This document shows, piece after piece, positions 1 to 9,277 of a stretch of 64,000 bases of DNA. Made by a program: the position numbers and the translations under genes. The stretch spans positions 845,127 through 909,126 of the forward strand of contig NZ_LMJE01000007.1 in NCBI RefSeq assembly GCF_001429245.1. The letters run 5' to 3'. Source of the stretch: Rhizobium sp. Root274. Its GTDB lineage: Bacteria; Pseudomonadota; Alphaproteobacteria; Rhizobiales; Rhizobiaceae. The notes under the pieces were generated by a model. It was not told where the DNA came from and did no database searches. It worked only from the letters and a program-made list of their open reading frames with translations. The stretch's first letter is position 1. The number at the start of each line of letters is the position of its first letter.

Positions 1-1210
1 CGATGGACGCCGTCATCACGCCAGGCTCACTGGCCCCCTGCTCCGGACGCGGACCAAGCAGGGTCGGAACCGGGATCTTCATGCTGGCGAGATCTGCGAA
101 TTCACTCGACGGCGCTTCGGCCGGCACTGGCACACCATTCGCCACCTGCTGCAACGCATCCTCGGCAGCATTCCGCGGCGGCTGGTAGAGCGCAACGGCA
201 AGGCTTGCATCAGCCGGTCTCAGCGACGGACGGGCCTGTGGCACGGGGGCGGCGTCCACACCTGGCAGGGCATTCGCGACCATCACAGGTTCGGCTGCCG
301 TCACGACCGGCGGAGGCGGCGGTTCAACCGCTTCCGGCTGAGCGGCAAGTGCTGGGCGCTCGGCGGGTGCCGGAATGTCTTCTTCTTCGTCCTCGTCACC
401 ACCACCAAACAGCATGGCGAGGAAATTGCGCGGACGGCTCGGGCGCTTGTCGTCGGCCATCATGATCGCGCCACCCGATTCGAGGCGACGCTTGTATTCG
501 GCGAGCGCCTGCTGATAGCCCGGCAGCGGCTTGCCATCGGCGGGAATGTGCACGGTCTTGCCATCGGGGAAGAGGCGCACGAGATCCTGACGGTTCATGC
601 GCGGCCAGGCGCGCACGCCCGCGACGTCCATGTGCACGAAAGGTGAGCCGGAATTGGGATAGTAGCCAACACCGCCGGCCTGCAGCTTAACGCCGAGTTC
701 GCGCAGCGTCTTCAACGGCACGCCGGGGATATAAAAGTCCATCGCGGTGCCGCGCATATGCTGGCTTTCCTTCGCGACACCCTTGGAGCGCGAACGCAGC
801 ATAGCATTGGTCTGCGGCGAACGGTAACCGGAGACGGCCTTGATGTAGCCCTTGGCACCAGCGCGACGATAGACTTCCCACACGAGGTCGAAGAGGCGCG
901 GGTCCATCTTCGTCGGCTCGTTGCGGCGCCAGTCACGCAGGATGTAATTGAGTTGTTTCAGACCCTTGGGGTCATAGCGACCATTGCGCTTGAAGGTGAT
1001 GGAGGCGCGTTCTCCGGTATGAACGAATTCGATGTTCAGCGTCCGTGTCTCAGCCCGCGCCAGGCCGGTCGACCCGAACAGCGTTGCGGCTCCCACCAGC
1101 AAGAATGCAAGCACGGAGCACACCAGCCTCGCTGCAATCTTCGCGCATGCGTATGAGGGCTTGCGCCCGTCCTGCCATCGGCGCGCGCTGATGTCTTGCG
1201 ATGTCTGCAA
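1..1210 (-). CDS. DUF882 / YcbK-like M15 peptidase-family protein (3' end outside window)
   Basis: Probable periplasmic peptidoglycan-processing protein of the DUF882 (Peptidase_M15_2) family. An N-terminal hydrophobic stretch (ARLVCSVLAFLLVGAATLF) ends at an Ala-rich cleavage site and looks like a signal peptide. The catalytic-type core is clear: QHMRGTAMDF, a GVGYYPNSGSPFVHMD block with the expected zinc-binding His/Asp residues, then RAWPR. The C-terminal part in view is a long Pro/Ala/Glu-rich low-complexity tail with an acidic DEDEEED patch, running off the left edge. No in-frame ATG precedes the signal peptide. I place the start at a TTG at 1210 because GGGGA lies five bases upstream. 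Downstream of, and co-oriented with, the response regulator ending at 1395. The family call is firm; whether it is an active peptidase is not shown. Confidence 0.8.
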   Translation of the reverse strand, partial: MQTSQDISARRWQDGRKPSYACAKIAARLVCSVLAFLLVGAATLFGSTGLARAETRTLNIEFVHTGERASITFKRNGRYDPKGLKQLNYILRDWRRNEPTKMDPRLFDLVWEVYRRAGAKGYIKAVSGYRSPQTNAMLRSRSKGVAKESQHMRGTAMDFYIPGVPLKTLRELGVKLQAGGVGYYPNSGSPFVHMDVAGVRAWPRMNRQDLVRLFPDGKTVHIPADGKPLPGYQQALAEYKRRLESGGAIMMADDKRPSRPRNFLAMLFGGGDEDEEEDIPAPAERPALAAQPEAVEPPPPPVVTAAEPVMVANALPGVDAAPVPQARPSLRPADASLAVALYQPPRNAAEDALQQVANGVPVPAEAPSSEFADLASMKIPVPTLLGPRPEQGASEPGVMTASI

Positions 1211-1273
1211 TGCTATCCCCGTCAGAATACGTCCCACGCCAACTCAAGGTGAACGTCAAATGCGGTCACACCA

Positions 1274-1287
1274 TGGCAAATTTGCCA
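1274..1287. promoter_or_regulatory. 14-bp perfect palindrome upstream of the DUF882 gene
   Basis: TGGCAAATTTGCCA is a perfect palindrome 64 bases upstream of the proposed TTG start. It has no T-run, so it reads as a dimeric regulator site rather than a terminator. A second 10-bp palindrome, ACCCCGGGGT, lies at 1362-1371 just after the upstream regulator gene. The regulator is unknown. Confidence 0.4.
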
Positions 1288-1394
1288 CATCCGCACAAGC
1301 AGTCCCGTTATGGTGAACGTCTGCCTAACACATGTCAGGCTCTTGGTAGGCGATTAAGCTTACCCCGGGGTTAACATCAGCGATTTGAGACAAA

Positions 1395-2939
1395 TCAAGC
1401 GGCATCCTTTTGCGGATCGTCGGGATCGATTCCATAGTCCTTCAGTTTGCGGTAGAGGGTGGAGCGGCCGATGCCGAGTTTGCGGGCAACCTGGCTCATC
1501 TGACCCCGATAGAACTTGAGCGCGAAGCGGATCAGTTCCTCTTCGATCTCGGCAAGCTTCCTGACATTCCCGGCCTCATCGGTGCTGACGATGACATTGC
1601 CAGTCTGGACATTGCCGAAACCTGTGGACGAGGAAGACGACGGCTGGCTGACGAAGCTCGCCGTGCGCTCGGCAAGTGCCGCCTGCACTTTCGCAAGCGG
1701 GCTTGATTCGTCTCTCGCTTCACCCGCCTCGCGATGAGCCGCGCCGGAACGGTGGCCACTGACCTGGGCCGAAATCTGCGGGAAATCGCTTTCGCCGAGG
1801 CTCCCCCCTTCGGCCAGAACGACGGCACGGAAAATGGCATTCTCCAGCTGCCGTGTATTGCCGGGCCAGTCAAAGGCGGTCAGGAGCGCAATCGCAGACG
1901 CTTCGACCTGCAGACTGCGCGGCAGGCGCTGCTCTAGCGAGAAGCGCTCGACAAAGGCCCGCACCAGATGGGGGATGTCTTCCTTGCGCCGGCGCAGTGC
2001 CGGAATGGTGATCGGGAACACATTGAGCCGATAGTAGAGATCCTCGCGGAAGCGGCCGGCCTTGACCTCCTCGATCAAGTCTTTGTTTGTTGCCAGCACG
2101 AGACGGACATTGACCTTGGCAGCACGCGGCGGATCGCCGCGAACCAACTCGCCCGATTGCACCACATCGAGGAGCCGCGCCTGAGCGGACGCAGGCAATT
2201 CACTGATCTCCTCGATGAAAAGCGTACCGCCCTCGGCTTCGCCGAACTTCCCCGCGGCGTGAACACCTTCGGTATCCGCAAACCGCGCATCCCCGAACAG
2301 GACCCCATCAATCTGCGCCGGCGCAAAGGCATGACAATTGAGCGTGACGAAAGCGCGGGATGAGCGATCGCTGGCAGCGTGAATTGCGCGGGCGACGAGT
2401 TCCTTGCCGACGCCACCCTCTCCTTCGAGCATCACTGGAATGGTCGACTGCGCTGCACGCCGCCCCAGTTCAACAACGCGGGACATGGAGGCGCTGGCCG
2501 CGACGATATCGGTGAAGCTGACGGCACCACTGCGCGCCCGACGCGGCGTGCGCCCCTGCAGGCTGCTGCGATGGATCTTGAGGGCTGCTTCGACGGCACC
2601 CGAGAGACGCTCCGGCGCAAAGGGCTTGACCAGAAAATCGAAGGCTCCGGCCCGGACGGCATCGAGCGCCGTCTCCGTCGCCCCTTCGGCCGTGGCAACC
2701 AGCACCGGCACCGCCGGGTTGATCTCGGCAAGAACGGCCAGCAGCCCGGACTGCAGCCCCTCTGGAGCGGAGGCGTCGACAATGACGACGCCGATCTGAT
2801 CGCGCTGACGGCGAAAGGCGTCAATGGCTGCATGGGCGGTTTCCGCCGCATGGACGACATGGCCGTGCGCTTCAATCGCAGCCTTCATGCTGCGACGCTC
2901 GGCGGCATCTTCATCGATGAGTAGAATGTGTGAAGTCAA
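1395..2939 (-). CDS. Atypical NtrC-family (bEBP-like) response regulator lacking the GAFTGA loop
   Basis: Domains in order: a receiver (about 1-121) with D9/D11, phospho-acceptor D55 and K105; an AAA+ domain with Walker A GEGGVGKE (173-180), the FREDLYYRLNVFPI arginine-finger block and WPGNTRQLENA; and a C-terminal Fis-type helix-turn-helix ending in GRSTLYRKLKDYGI. In sigma-54 activators a GAFTGA loop contacts RNA polymerase. Here that stretch (about 217-231) reads DARFADTEGVHAAGK, with no GAFTGA. Walker B is also altered (FIEEI instead of the usual FLDEI). The protein may therefore act on a non-sigma-54 promoter or as a repressor. The start is a TTG at 2939, supported by GGGGAG a few bases upstream. 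No sensor kinase is adjacent. It lies directly upstream of the DUF882 gene. Confidence 0.85.
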   Translation of the reverse strand: MTSHILLIDEDAAERRSMKAAIEAHGHVVHAAETAHAAIDAFRRQRDQIGVVIVDASAPEGLQSGLLAVLAEINPAVPVLVATAEGATETALDAVRAGAFDFLVKPFAPERLSGAVEAALKIHRSSLQGRTPRRARSGAVSFTDIVAASASMSRVVELGRRAAQSTIPVMLEGEGGVGKELVARAIHAASDRSSRAFVTLNCHAFAPAQIDGVLFGDARFADTEGVHAAGKFGEAEGGTLFIEEISELPASAQARLLDVVQSGELVRGDPPRAAKVNVRLVLATNKDLIEEVKAGRFREDLYYRLNVFPITIPALRRRKEDIPHLVRAFVERFSLEQRLPRSLQVEASAIALLTAFDWPGNTRQLENAIFRAVVLAEGGSLGESDFPQISAQVSGHRSGAAHREAGEARDESSPLAKVQAALAERTASFVSQPSSSSSTGFGNVQTGNVIVSTDEAGNVRKLAEIEEELIRFALKFYRGQMSQVARKLGIGRSTLYRKLKDYGIDPDDPQKDAA

Positions 2940-3240
2940 CTTGCGCTCCCCGAGGTCAGTGCTGGCGCCTTCGCGCTCCTGGGTTATCGAGCGGGAGCCT
3001 GCCAGAAAGGACTGAACATGTTGTTGGGAGAAAGCCTCGGATTTTAACGATTCTTAACCTGTATTGGCACAGCCCACCGAAATTGCACGGCACGCCGCAT
3101 CTGCACGGAACGCTCCTTCGAAACGCACGGAGCAGCGTCATACGAACGACCCAGACATGGAACCGTCAACGGCCTTGCGCTTGCCGACCGTGACGGGACT
3201 GACTACATCTCCCCGACAAGAGACAGGAAAGGACATCACC
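2940..3240. promoter_or_regulatory. Divergent intergenic region between response regulator and pepF
   Basis: About 300 bases with no credible gene. It must carry the promoters of the regulator (leftward) and pepF (rightward). Two TTAA half-sites at 3044-3047 and 3054-3057 lie six bases apart. They resemble a CtrA site, but the consensus spacing is seven, so I do not call one. AGGAAAGG just before 3241 is the pepF ribosome binding site. Confidence 0.4.
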
Positions 3241-5091
3241 ATGACGATCGACCGAGGCCCCGTTTTTGCGAGCGCTGCCGAAGCCCAGGCGAAGCAAGCA
3301 GCCCAGCTCGGCGATCTGCCCGTCTGGACCCTCGACCATCTCTATCCCGGCCAGACTTCACCCGAATTCCTCTCCGCCGTCGACAAGGCGGCCGGCGATG
3401 CGCTCACGTTCGAGACGAAGTGGAAGGGCAAGCTGGAAGCAGCCCTGGAAACCGTCGGCAGCGACAGTCTCGCCACGGCACTCACGGAACTCGACGCCCT
3501 TGAGGACCTGCTTGGCCGCGTCGCCTCTTATGCCGGCCTCACCTATTATTCCGACATGACCAACCCTGCGAACGGCAAGTTCTTCGGCGACATTCAGGCG
3601 AAGCTGACGGATATCTCGTCCCGCCTTCTCTTCTTCCCCCTCGAACTCAACCGGCTGCCCGATGATGCAGTGGACGCAGCGATGGACCGCGACCCGGCGC
3701 TCGGCCACTTCCGCCCCTGGATCGTCGACTTGCGCAAGGACAAGCCCTTCCAGCTCGATGACCGCATCGAGCAGCTCTTCCTCGAAAAGTCGCAGACCGG
3801 TGCCGCCGCCTTCAACCGCCTCTTCGACGAGACGCTCGCCTCTCTGCGCTTCAAGGTCGGTGAAGACGAGATGCCACTCGAGCCGACGCTAACGCTGCTG
3901 CAGGATGCCGACCCGGCAAAGCGCCGCCAAGCGGCCGAAGCCCTGTCGAAGACCTTCAAGGACAATATCCGCATCTTCACTTTGGTGACCAACACGCTCG
4001 CCAAGGACAAGGAAATCTCCGATCGCTGGCGCGGCTTCGAGGATATCGCCGATAGCCGCCACCTCGCCAACCGCGTCGAGCGCGAGGTCGTCGATGCGCT
4101 GGCAGAAGCCGTGCGCGAAGCCTATCCGCGCCTGTCGCACCGATATTACAAGATGAAGGCGAAGTGGCTCGGAATGGACCAGATGAACTTCTGGGACCGC
4201 AACGCCCCACTCGCCGAAACGCCGGACAGACTGATCCCCTGGGATGAAGCCAAGGACATGGTGCTCTCGGCCTATGGCGGCTTTGCCCCTGAAATGGCGG
4301 AGATCGCCAATCGCTTCTTCGACGGTGGCTGGATCGACGCCCCCGCCCGCCCCGGCAAGGCCCCGGGCGCCTTTGCCCATCCGACCGTGCCGTCCGCACA
4401 TCCCTATGTGCTGGTCAACTATCTCGGCAAGCCGCGTGATGTCATGACGCTTGCCCATGAACTCGGCCATGGCGTGCATCAAGTGCTGGCCGGCGGCCAG
4501 GGTGCGCTGATGTGCCAGACGCCGCTGACGCTTGCCGAAACCGCCTCCGTTTTTGGCGAGATGCTGACCTTCCGCGCTTTGCTCGACAAGACGACCGACA
4601 AACGCGAGCGAAAGGCAATGCTCGCCCAGAAGGTCGAAGACATGATAAATACGGTCGTGCGCCAGATCGCCTTCTACCAGTTCGAGCGCAACATCCACGC
4701 GGCGCGCAAGGAAGGTGAATTGACGGCGGAGAAGATCGGCGAACTCTGGCTGTCCGTTCAGGAAGAGAGCCTCGGGCCGGCGATCAAGATCTCGGAGGGC
4801 TATGAGACCTGGTGGGCCTATATCCCCCACTTCATTCACTCGCCCTTCTATGTCTACGCCTATGCCTTCGGCGACTGCCTGGTGAACTCGCTCTATGCCG
4901 TCTACCAGAACGCAGAAGACGGCTTCCAGCAGAAGTATTTCGAGCTTCTGAAGGCTGGCGGCACGAAGCATCATTCCGAGCTTTTGGCCCCCTTCGGCCT
5001 CGATGCCACCGATCCGTCGTTCTGGGCCAAGGGTCTGTCGATGATCGAGGGACTGATCGACGAGCTGGAAGCGCTCGACAAGGCTGCTTGA
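3241..5091 (+). CDS. pepF: Oligoendopeptidase F, M3 family zinc metallopeptidase
   Basis: Cytoplasmic zinc peptidase that cleaves short peptides. The 616-residue length is normal for PepF/M3 proteins. The zinc motif HELGH is at residues 406-410 (LAHELGHGVHQVLAG), and downstream LTLAETASVFGEML supplies the third metal-ligand Glu region. The C-terminal block with GYETWWAYIPHFIHSPFYVYAYAFGD is a hallmark of the family. The reading frame is open further upstream, but ATG 3241 has a good ribosome binding site (AGGAAAGG) and matches the usual N-terminus length, so the extra 59 codons are rejected. No signal peptide. Monocistronic in appearance, with the LuxR gene convergent 19 bases downstream. Confidence 0.93.
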   Translation: MTIDRGPVFASAAEAQAKQAAQLGDLPVWTLDHLYPGQTSPEFLSAVDKAAGDALTFETKWKGKLEAALETVGSDSLATALTELDALEDLLGRVASYAGLTYYSDMTNPANGKFFGDIQAKLTDISSRLLFFPLELNRLPDDAVDAAMDRDPALGHFRPWIVDLRKDKPFQLDDRIEQLFLEKSQTGAAAFNRLFDETLASLRFKVGEDEMPLEPTLTLLQDADPAKRRQAAEALSKTFKDNIRIFTLVTNTLAKDKEISDRWRGFEDIADSRHLANRVEREVVDALAEAVREAYPRLSHRYYKMKAKWLGMDQMNFWDRNAPLAETPDRLIPWDEAKDMVLSAYGGFAPEMAEIANRFFDGGWIDAPARPGKAPGAFAHPTVPSAHPYVLVNYLGKPRDVMTLAHELGHGVHQVLAGGQGALMCQTPLTLAETASVFGEMLTFRALLDKTTDKRERKAMLAQKVEDMINTVVRQIAFYQFERNIHAARKEGELTAEKIGELWLSVQEESLGPAIKISEGYETWWAYIPHFIHSPFYVYAYAFGDCLVNSLYAVYQNAEDGFQQKYFELLKAGGTKHHSELLAPFGLDATDPSFWAKGLSMIEGLIDELEALDKAA

Positions 5092-5110
5092 GAAACGGCT
5101 ATTGTAGAAC

Positions 5111-5854
5111 CTAGGTGGCGAGCAGAGCCGCCGCCTGGGTTCGGGTTGCGACACCGAGTTTGCGCAAAATCTGCGCCACGTGGTAATCAACGGCGCGCTT
5201 GCTGTGACCGAGGATCAGCGAGATATCGGCATTCGACTTGCCCTGCGTGATCCATCGCAGGATCTCGCGTTGCTCGGCCGACAAGAGTTCGAGCCGCGGA
5301 TCGTCCGTGATACGGGGGGCTGCCTCGGCCGCGAGCAGAAGGGTCCGCTTCAAAAGCACGCTCGCCGAGAGCGCAAAGGCCTGGCTGACAAGATCCGGGG
5401 AGATCATGCGCGGCACGCGCGATGCAATAACGATACCCCACCATTCGCTGCCGGACGCATGCAAGGGCATGTTCAAACCGCTTCGAAGCTCCAGATCCTG
5501 CAGAAATTCGTGGAACCGGCCGCTCTTCTCTTCGCCGCCAATGCTGCTGCAGTCCCACTGAACGACAGCACCTGTCCTCACCGCACGCTCCATGATCGGG
5601 TCGACAGTGACCACTTCGAGACGATAGGCCTCGCGCGTCCGGGCATCGAGTGTCGTCATTCGCTCGCACGGCAGCGGATTTCCGGTGGCAAGGTCGAAAC
5701 CGCCGACGGTGAACTCGCTAAAGCCCAGGGCGTCGTAACTCCTAAGACAGTTTTCAAACAGGTTCTCGATACTGTCTGCGGAAATGATCGAGCGAACAGC
5801 CGAAGTGAGGTCAAATTCAGGAATAGGCGTTCTCCATCTCCGCGAGTCCGGCAT
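5111..5854 (-). CDS. LuxR-family regulator with autoinducer-binding-type domain (solo)
   Basis: Transcription factor with an N-terminal autoinducer-binding-like domain and a C-terminal LuxR helix-turn-helix (LSAEQREILRWITQGKSNAD, then HSKRAVDYHVAQILRKLGV). In the ligand domain the TraR-type D70-P71 (VTVDP), W85 (VVQWD) and Gly113-like (RSGLNMP) positions can be matched. The positions of TraR W57 and Y61 appear to be Arg and Ala, so the pocket is not canonical for acyl-homoserine lactone. No luxI-type synthase is in the window, so it is a LuxR solo here. The frame extends to a TTG at 5884 (257 residues). I prefer ATG 5854 (247 residues), but neither start has a strong ribosome binding site. 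It is divergent from the chemoreceptor at 6105. Confidence 0.85.
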   Translation of the reverse strand: MPDSRRWRTPIPEFDLTSAVRSIISADSIENLFENCLRSYDALGFSEFTVGGFDLATGNPLPCERMTTLDARTREAYRLEVVTVDPIMERAVRTGAVVQWDCSSIGGEEKSGRFHEFLQDLELRSGLNMPLHASGSEWWGIVIASRVPRMISPDLVSQAFALSASVLLKRTLLLAAEAAPRITDDPRLELLSAEQREILRWITQGKSNADISLILGHSKRAVDYHVAQILRKLGVATRTQAAALLAT

Positions 5855-6104
5855 GCTGGCGACAAGCCTTAACCGCGCGCGCAAAGACGGATGGGGGAAG
5901 CGCGCCTCGGCTGAGACCGTATGACCGAAAATGTGGGGTGGATTGTGCCGTTTCCGAACATCGCTTGTAGTTTTACGGCCCGTTCGGTATGCGCCCAGTA
6001 GACCCCTAGCACTCTACGGTTGACAACTGCTTAACCCAGCAGGCGCTTTTGCTGCAATTGCGAGATTTACTAGTCGACAAAGTTAAAGTCGGAAGGGTCC
6101 GCAA

Positions 6105-7979
6105 ATGAAGAACATATCAATTGGAGCAAAGTTTACGTTCATCGCCTCGCTGTTTCTAGCGCTCGCCATCGGCATGGCCGACTATGCCGGCAGACGTCTG
6201 CACGAGATCTCGACGGCCTACGACGGATTGCTCGGCGAAGAGAACAAGGCTGCCATGCTGCTCACCCGTGCCAACCGCAACCTCAATGAGGCCCGCGCCG
6301 CGCTTGGCGATATCGTGATGATGCCGCAGGCTGCAGACATAAAGCAGGCGCAGAAGACGCTTCGGGAGGCGAAGGCAAGCTTCGAGAAAAATATGGAGGC
6401 CGCCGCCGTAGCCCTGCCGACCGACAGCCGTTTCACCCAGAGCCATGAAACCCTGAGCCGACTGGAGCAGGACGCACTGACATTGCTGCAGGAAACCTGC
6501 GCCCCGGCAATCGCGGCAGGCTCGACGGCCACGACCTCTGACGCGATCCTCAATGCCGTCTATACCTATGCACGCGTGTGCCAGCCTCATTTCGCGCCCG
6601 TGACCGCCGCGATCTTTACCCTCGCGACGGACACCAGCAGGGCCGCAGACACCGAAGCGGAAGAGTTGCGAGACTATGCGGATTGGACAGAAAAGAGCAC
6701 CGTCCTTTCCATGTTCGGGGGCGCGCTCCTGATCTTCGCCCTCGGCTTCGTCATCTTCAAGCGAAGCGTCAGCGCCCCACTGCGTGTGCTGACCAGCCGC
6801 ATGGCCACCATTGCGGAAGGCGAATTAACCGTTGAAGTGCCGGAAACGAACCGTCGCGACGAGATCGGCAAGATGGCCCAGGCCCTGCAAATCTTTAAAG
6901 ACAACAGCCTGCATACGCTCGAACTGCAGAGCCAGGCCGAAACCAATCGCAACGCCACCGAAGCCGAGCGTCGGGCGACCATCGAGCGCGACCGCCAGGC
7001 GGCTCAAGAGATGACGCAGGCGACGAAGGCCCTGGGAGAAGGCCTGCGGCGCATTGCCGAAGGCGATCTGAGTTCGGGAATCACCGAGGCCTTTGCGCCG
7101 GCCTTTGAGGAACTGCGCCAGGACTTCAATCGCACGGTCGAACAATTGCGCGAAACCTTGCACGCCGTTTCTCAGTCGAGCCGCTCCATCGATGCCGGCT
7201 CGCGCGAACTGGACCATTCGGCCGACGCGCTGTCCAAGCGCACGGAACAGCAGGCAGCAGCTCTTGAGCAGACGGCGGCGGCGCTTGATGAGATCACCGT
7301 CAATGTCGCCAATTCATCCAAGCTTGCACAACAGGCCCGTGCCGCTGCGGCAGAGGCCAACCGTGCGGCGACCGAATCCCGCTTGGTGGTCACCACCGCA
7401 GTCGAAGCCATGAACACCATTGAGGCCTCCTCTGGCCAGATCTCCAGCATCATCGGCGTAATCGACGAGATCGCCTTCCAGACCAACCTCCTGGCACTCA
7501 ATGCTGGCGTTGAGGCGGCCAGAGCGGGCGAAGCCGGCAAGGGTTTTGCCGTCGTCGCACAGGAAGTCCGTGAGCTTGCGCAGCGCTCCGCCCAGGCCGC
7601 TCGCGAAATCAAGGAACTGATCCGCAGCTCGACGCAGCAGGTCGGTACCGGCGTGGACCTCGTCGCCCGCACTGGCAAGGCCCTGCAGGTGATCGAGGAA
7701 TGCGTGGCGGTGGTGAACAACCATATCGACTCGATCGCGCTTTCGGCCCAGGAGCAGTCGACCGGGCTGGTGCAGGTGAATACGGCGGTGAACCAGATCG
7801 ACCAGCAGACCCAGCAGAATGCTGCCATGGCCGAAGAGGCCACCGCCGCCTCGAACACGCTGGCATCCGAGGCCGTCCTGCTCCACGATCTGATTTCCCG
7901 CTTCACGCTCAGTGCCGGTGTGGACAGCCCAAACACGTCGACCTACAGCGAACGTGGCAGCAGCCTGCGCGCTGCCTGA
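6105..7979 (+). CDS. Methyl-accepting chemotaxis protein
   Basis: Inner-membrane chemoreceptor of 624 residues. The first membrane helix is at about 10-27 and the second at about 198-220 ([19 protein letters not shown]). Between them is a mainly helical periplasmic sensor domain carrying two cysteines (C132 and C159) that could form a disulfide. HAMP follows, then a second HAMP-like segment around the [14 protein letters not shown] repeat, then the long signalling coiled coil with the conserved hairpin tip ([20 protein letters not shown]). It ends in SSLRAA without the NWETF-type pentapeptide, so it has no CheR/CheB tether of its own. AAGGGTCCGCAA precedes the ATG. Ligand unknown. The upstream 220 bases separate it from the LuxR gene. 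Confidence 0.92.
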   Translation: MKNISIGAKFTFIASLFLALAIGMADYAGRRLHEISTAYDGLLGEENKAAMLLTRANRNLNEARAALGDIVMMPQAADIKQAQKTLREAKASFEKNMEAAAVALPTDSRFTQSHETLSRLEQDALTLLQETCAPAIAAGSTATTSDAILNAVYTYARVCQPHFAPVTAAIFTLATDTSRAADTEAEELRDYADWTEKSTVLSMFGGALLIFALGFVIFKRSVSAPLRVLTSRMATIAEGELTVEVPETNRRDEIGKMAQALQIFKDNSLHTLELQSQAETNRNATEAERRATIERDRQAAQEMTQATKALGEGLRRIAEGDLSSGITEAFAPAFEELRQDFNRTVEQLRETLHAVSQSSRSIDAGSRELDHSADALSKRTEQQAAALEQTAAALDEITVNVANSSKLAQQARAAAAEANRAATESRLVVTTAVEAMNTIEASSGQISSIIGVIDEIAFQTNLLALNAGVEAARAGEAGKGFAVVAQEVRELAQRSAQAAREIKELIRSSTQQVGTGVDLVARTGKALQVIEECVAVVNNHIDSIALSAQEQSTGLVQVNTAVNQIDQQTQQNAAMAEEATAASNTLASEAVLLHDLISRFTLSAGVDSPNTSTYSERGSSLRAA

Positions 7980-7996
7980 GCATTCTCCACAAGACT

Positions 7997-8028
7997 GCGG
8001 CCGGGGCTTTTGGTTCCGGCCGCTTGTT
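7997..8028 (+). terminator. Hairpin after chemoreceptor gene
   Basis: GCGGCCGG at 7997-8004 pairs perfectly with CCGGCCGC at 8016-8023 across an 11-base loop, followed by TTGTT. The T-run is short, so termination may be partial. Confidence 0.6.
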
Positions 8029-8089
8029 CGCGACCTCGCATGCCGCGCCCCTGGTTGTGAAGCTTCGCGTGATATGCGAAGACACCGCG

Positions 8090-9277
8090 ATGCACGACAG
8101 CCCGCTTTCCCCGATCGACGCGCCGTCGGCGCCCCATGCCCTGTTCCGTGACGACAAGACCGGCCGCAGCCTGCTCTTCGCAGACCCCGAAGAACTGGTG
8201 GTCGCGCGCACCGTGGATGAGATCAAACCCGCTCTCATTCGCCTAGAAGAGGCGCGGCGCAGCGGTAAATGGCTGGCCGGCTATCTCTCTTATGAAGCGG
8301 GCTTTGCTTTCGAGGAGAAGCTCACTCCGCTGATCGAGAACGGGCGCGAAACTCCGCTGATTGCGATGGGCGTGTTCAAAAAGCCCGCGCCTGACGACCA
8401 TCCGCTGGCCCAGCCACCCTCCAACATCCCCAATGCCCCCTTCCTGACCAATCCCAGGGCCGGATGGGATTTCGACAGCTACCGCGAGCGCTTCGAGCGC
8501 CTGCATCATCACCTGCGCAAGGGTGACTGTTACCAGGCCAACCTGACCATGCCGATCGAGGCTCGCTGGTCCGGTGATCCCCGCGCCGCCTTTTGGTCGC
8601 TGGTCGGGCGCCAGCCGGTCCATTACGGCGCACTGATCGATTTCGGCGATCCGATCATCCTGTCACGCTCGCCGGAGCTCTTCTTTTCCGTCGACGAAAA
8701 GGGCTGGATCGAGACGCGCCCCATGAAGGGCACGGCCGCGCGCGGCGCAACGCCTGAGGAAGACGAGACGATCATCGCGGCCATGCTGGCCGACGAAAAG
8801 ACCCAGGCCGAAAACCGCATGATCGTCGATCTCCTGCGCAACGACGTCTCCGTCATCACCGACGTCGGCACGCTGTCGGTACCCAAACTCTTTTCGATCG
8901 AGACCTATCCAACTGTCCATCAGATGGTGAGTTATGTCAGGGCAAAACTGTCGCCCGGAATTGGCTTGCCGGAGATCATGGCCGCCCTTTTTCCCTGCGG
9001 CTCCGTCACCGGCGCGCCCAAGATGTGGGCCATGCGCATCCTGCACGAACTCGAGGCAGGCCCTCGCGACATCTATTGTGGCGCGATCGGCTGGTGCGAC
9101 CCCACCGGCCCCATGCGTTTTTCCGTGGCCATCCGCACGCTGTCCCTTTTCAAGACCGGGCGAGCCGTTTTCAATGTCGGCGGCGGCATCGTTTTTGATT
9201 CGAAGGCAGAGGCCGAATACGAGGAATGCCTGTTGAAGGCGCGCTTTGCCCTGGGTGATCAATGGATTTCTCGCTGA
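8090..9277 (+). CDS. pabB: Aminodeoxychorismate synthase component I
   Basis: Converts chorismate plus amide ammonia to 4-amino-4-deoxychorismate, the first step to p-aminobenzoate and folate. At 395 residues this is the compact PabB form. Chorismate-binding signatures are present: GDCYQANLTMP, SRSPELFFS, TRPMKGTA, AENRMIVDLLRND, and PCGSVTGAPK in the C-terminal half. The reading frame is open far upstream over the tail of the chemoreceptor gene. ATG 8090 is chosen because homology begins soon after it; GTG 8069 is a possible alternative. The ribosome binding site is weak. The gene overlaps pabC by 16 bases, so the two steps of the pathway are translationally linked. No amidotransferase subunit (pabA) is adjacent; trpG-type glutaminase elsewhere may serve. 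Confidence 0.9.
   Translation: MHDSPLSPIDAPSAPHALFRDDKTGRSLLFADPEELVVARTVDEIKPALIRLEEARRSGKWLAGYLSYEAGFAFEEKLTPLIENGRETPLIAMGVFKKPAPDDHPLAQPPSNIPNAPFLTNPRAGWDFDSYRERFERLHHHLRKGDCYQANLTMPIEARWSGDPRAAFWSLVGRQPVHYGALIDFGDPIILSRSPELFFSVDEKGWIETRPMKGTAARGATPEEDETIIAAMLADEKTQAENRMIVDLLRNDVSVITDVGTLSVPKLFSIETYPTVHQMVSYVRAKLSPGIGLPEIMAALFPCGSVTGAPKMWAMRILHELEAGPRDIYCGAIGWCDPTGPMRFSVAIRTLSLFKTGRAVFNVGGGIVFDSKAEAEYEECLLKARFALGDQWISR

Noticed and set aside
3044..3057. TTAA pair resembling a CtrA box upstream of pepF
   Set aside because: The spacing between the half-sites is six, not the required seven, and the flanking bases are not consensus.
5950..5990. CCGAAC and GTTCGG as a lux-box upstream of the LuxR gene
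   Set aside because: The arms are too short and the spacing (about 23 bases) does not fit an 18-20-base lux box.
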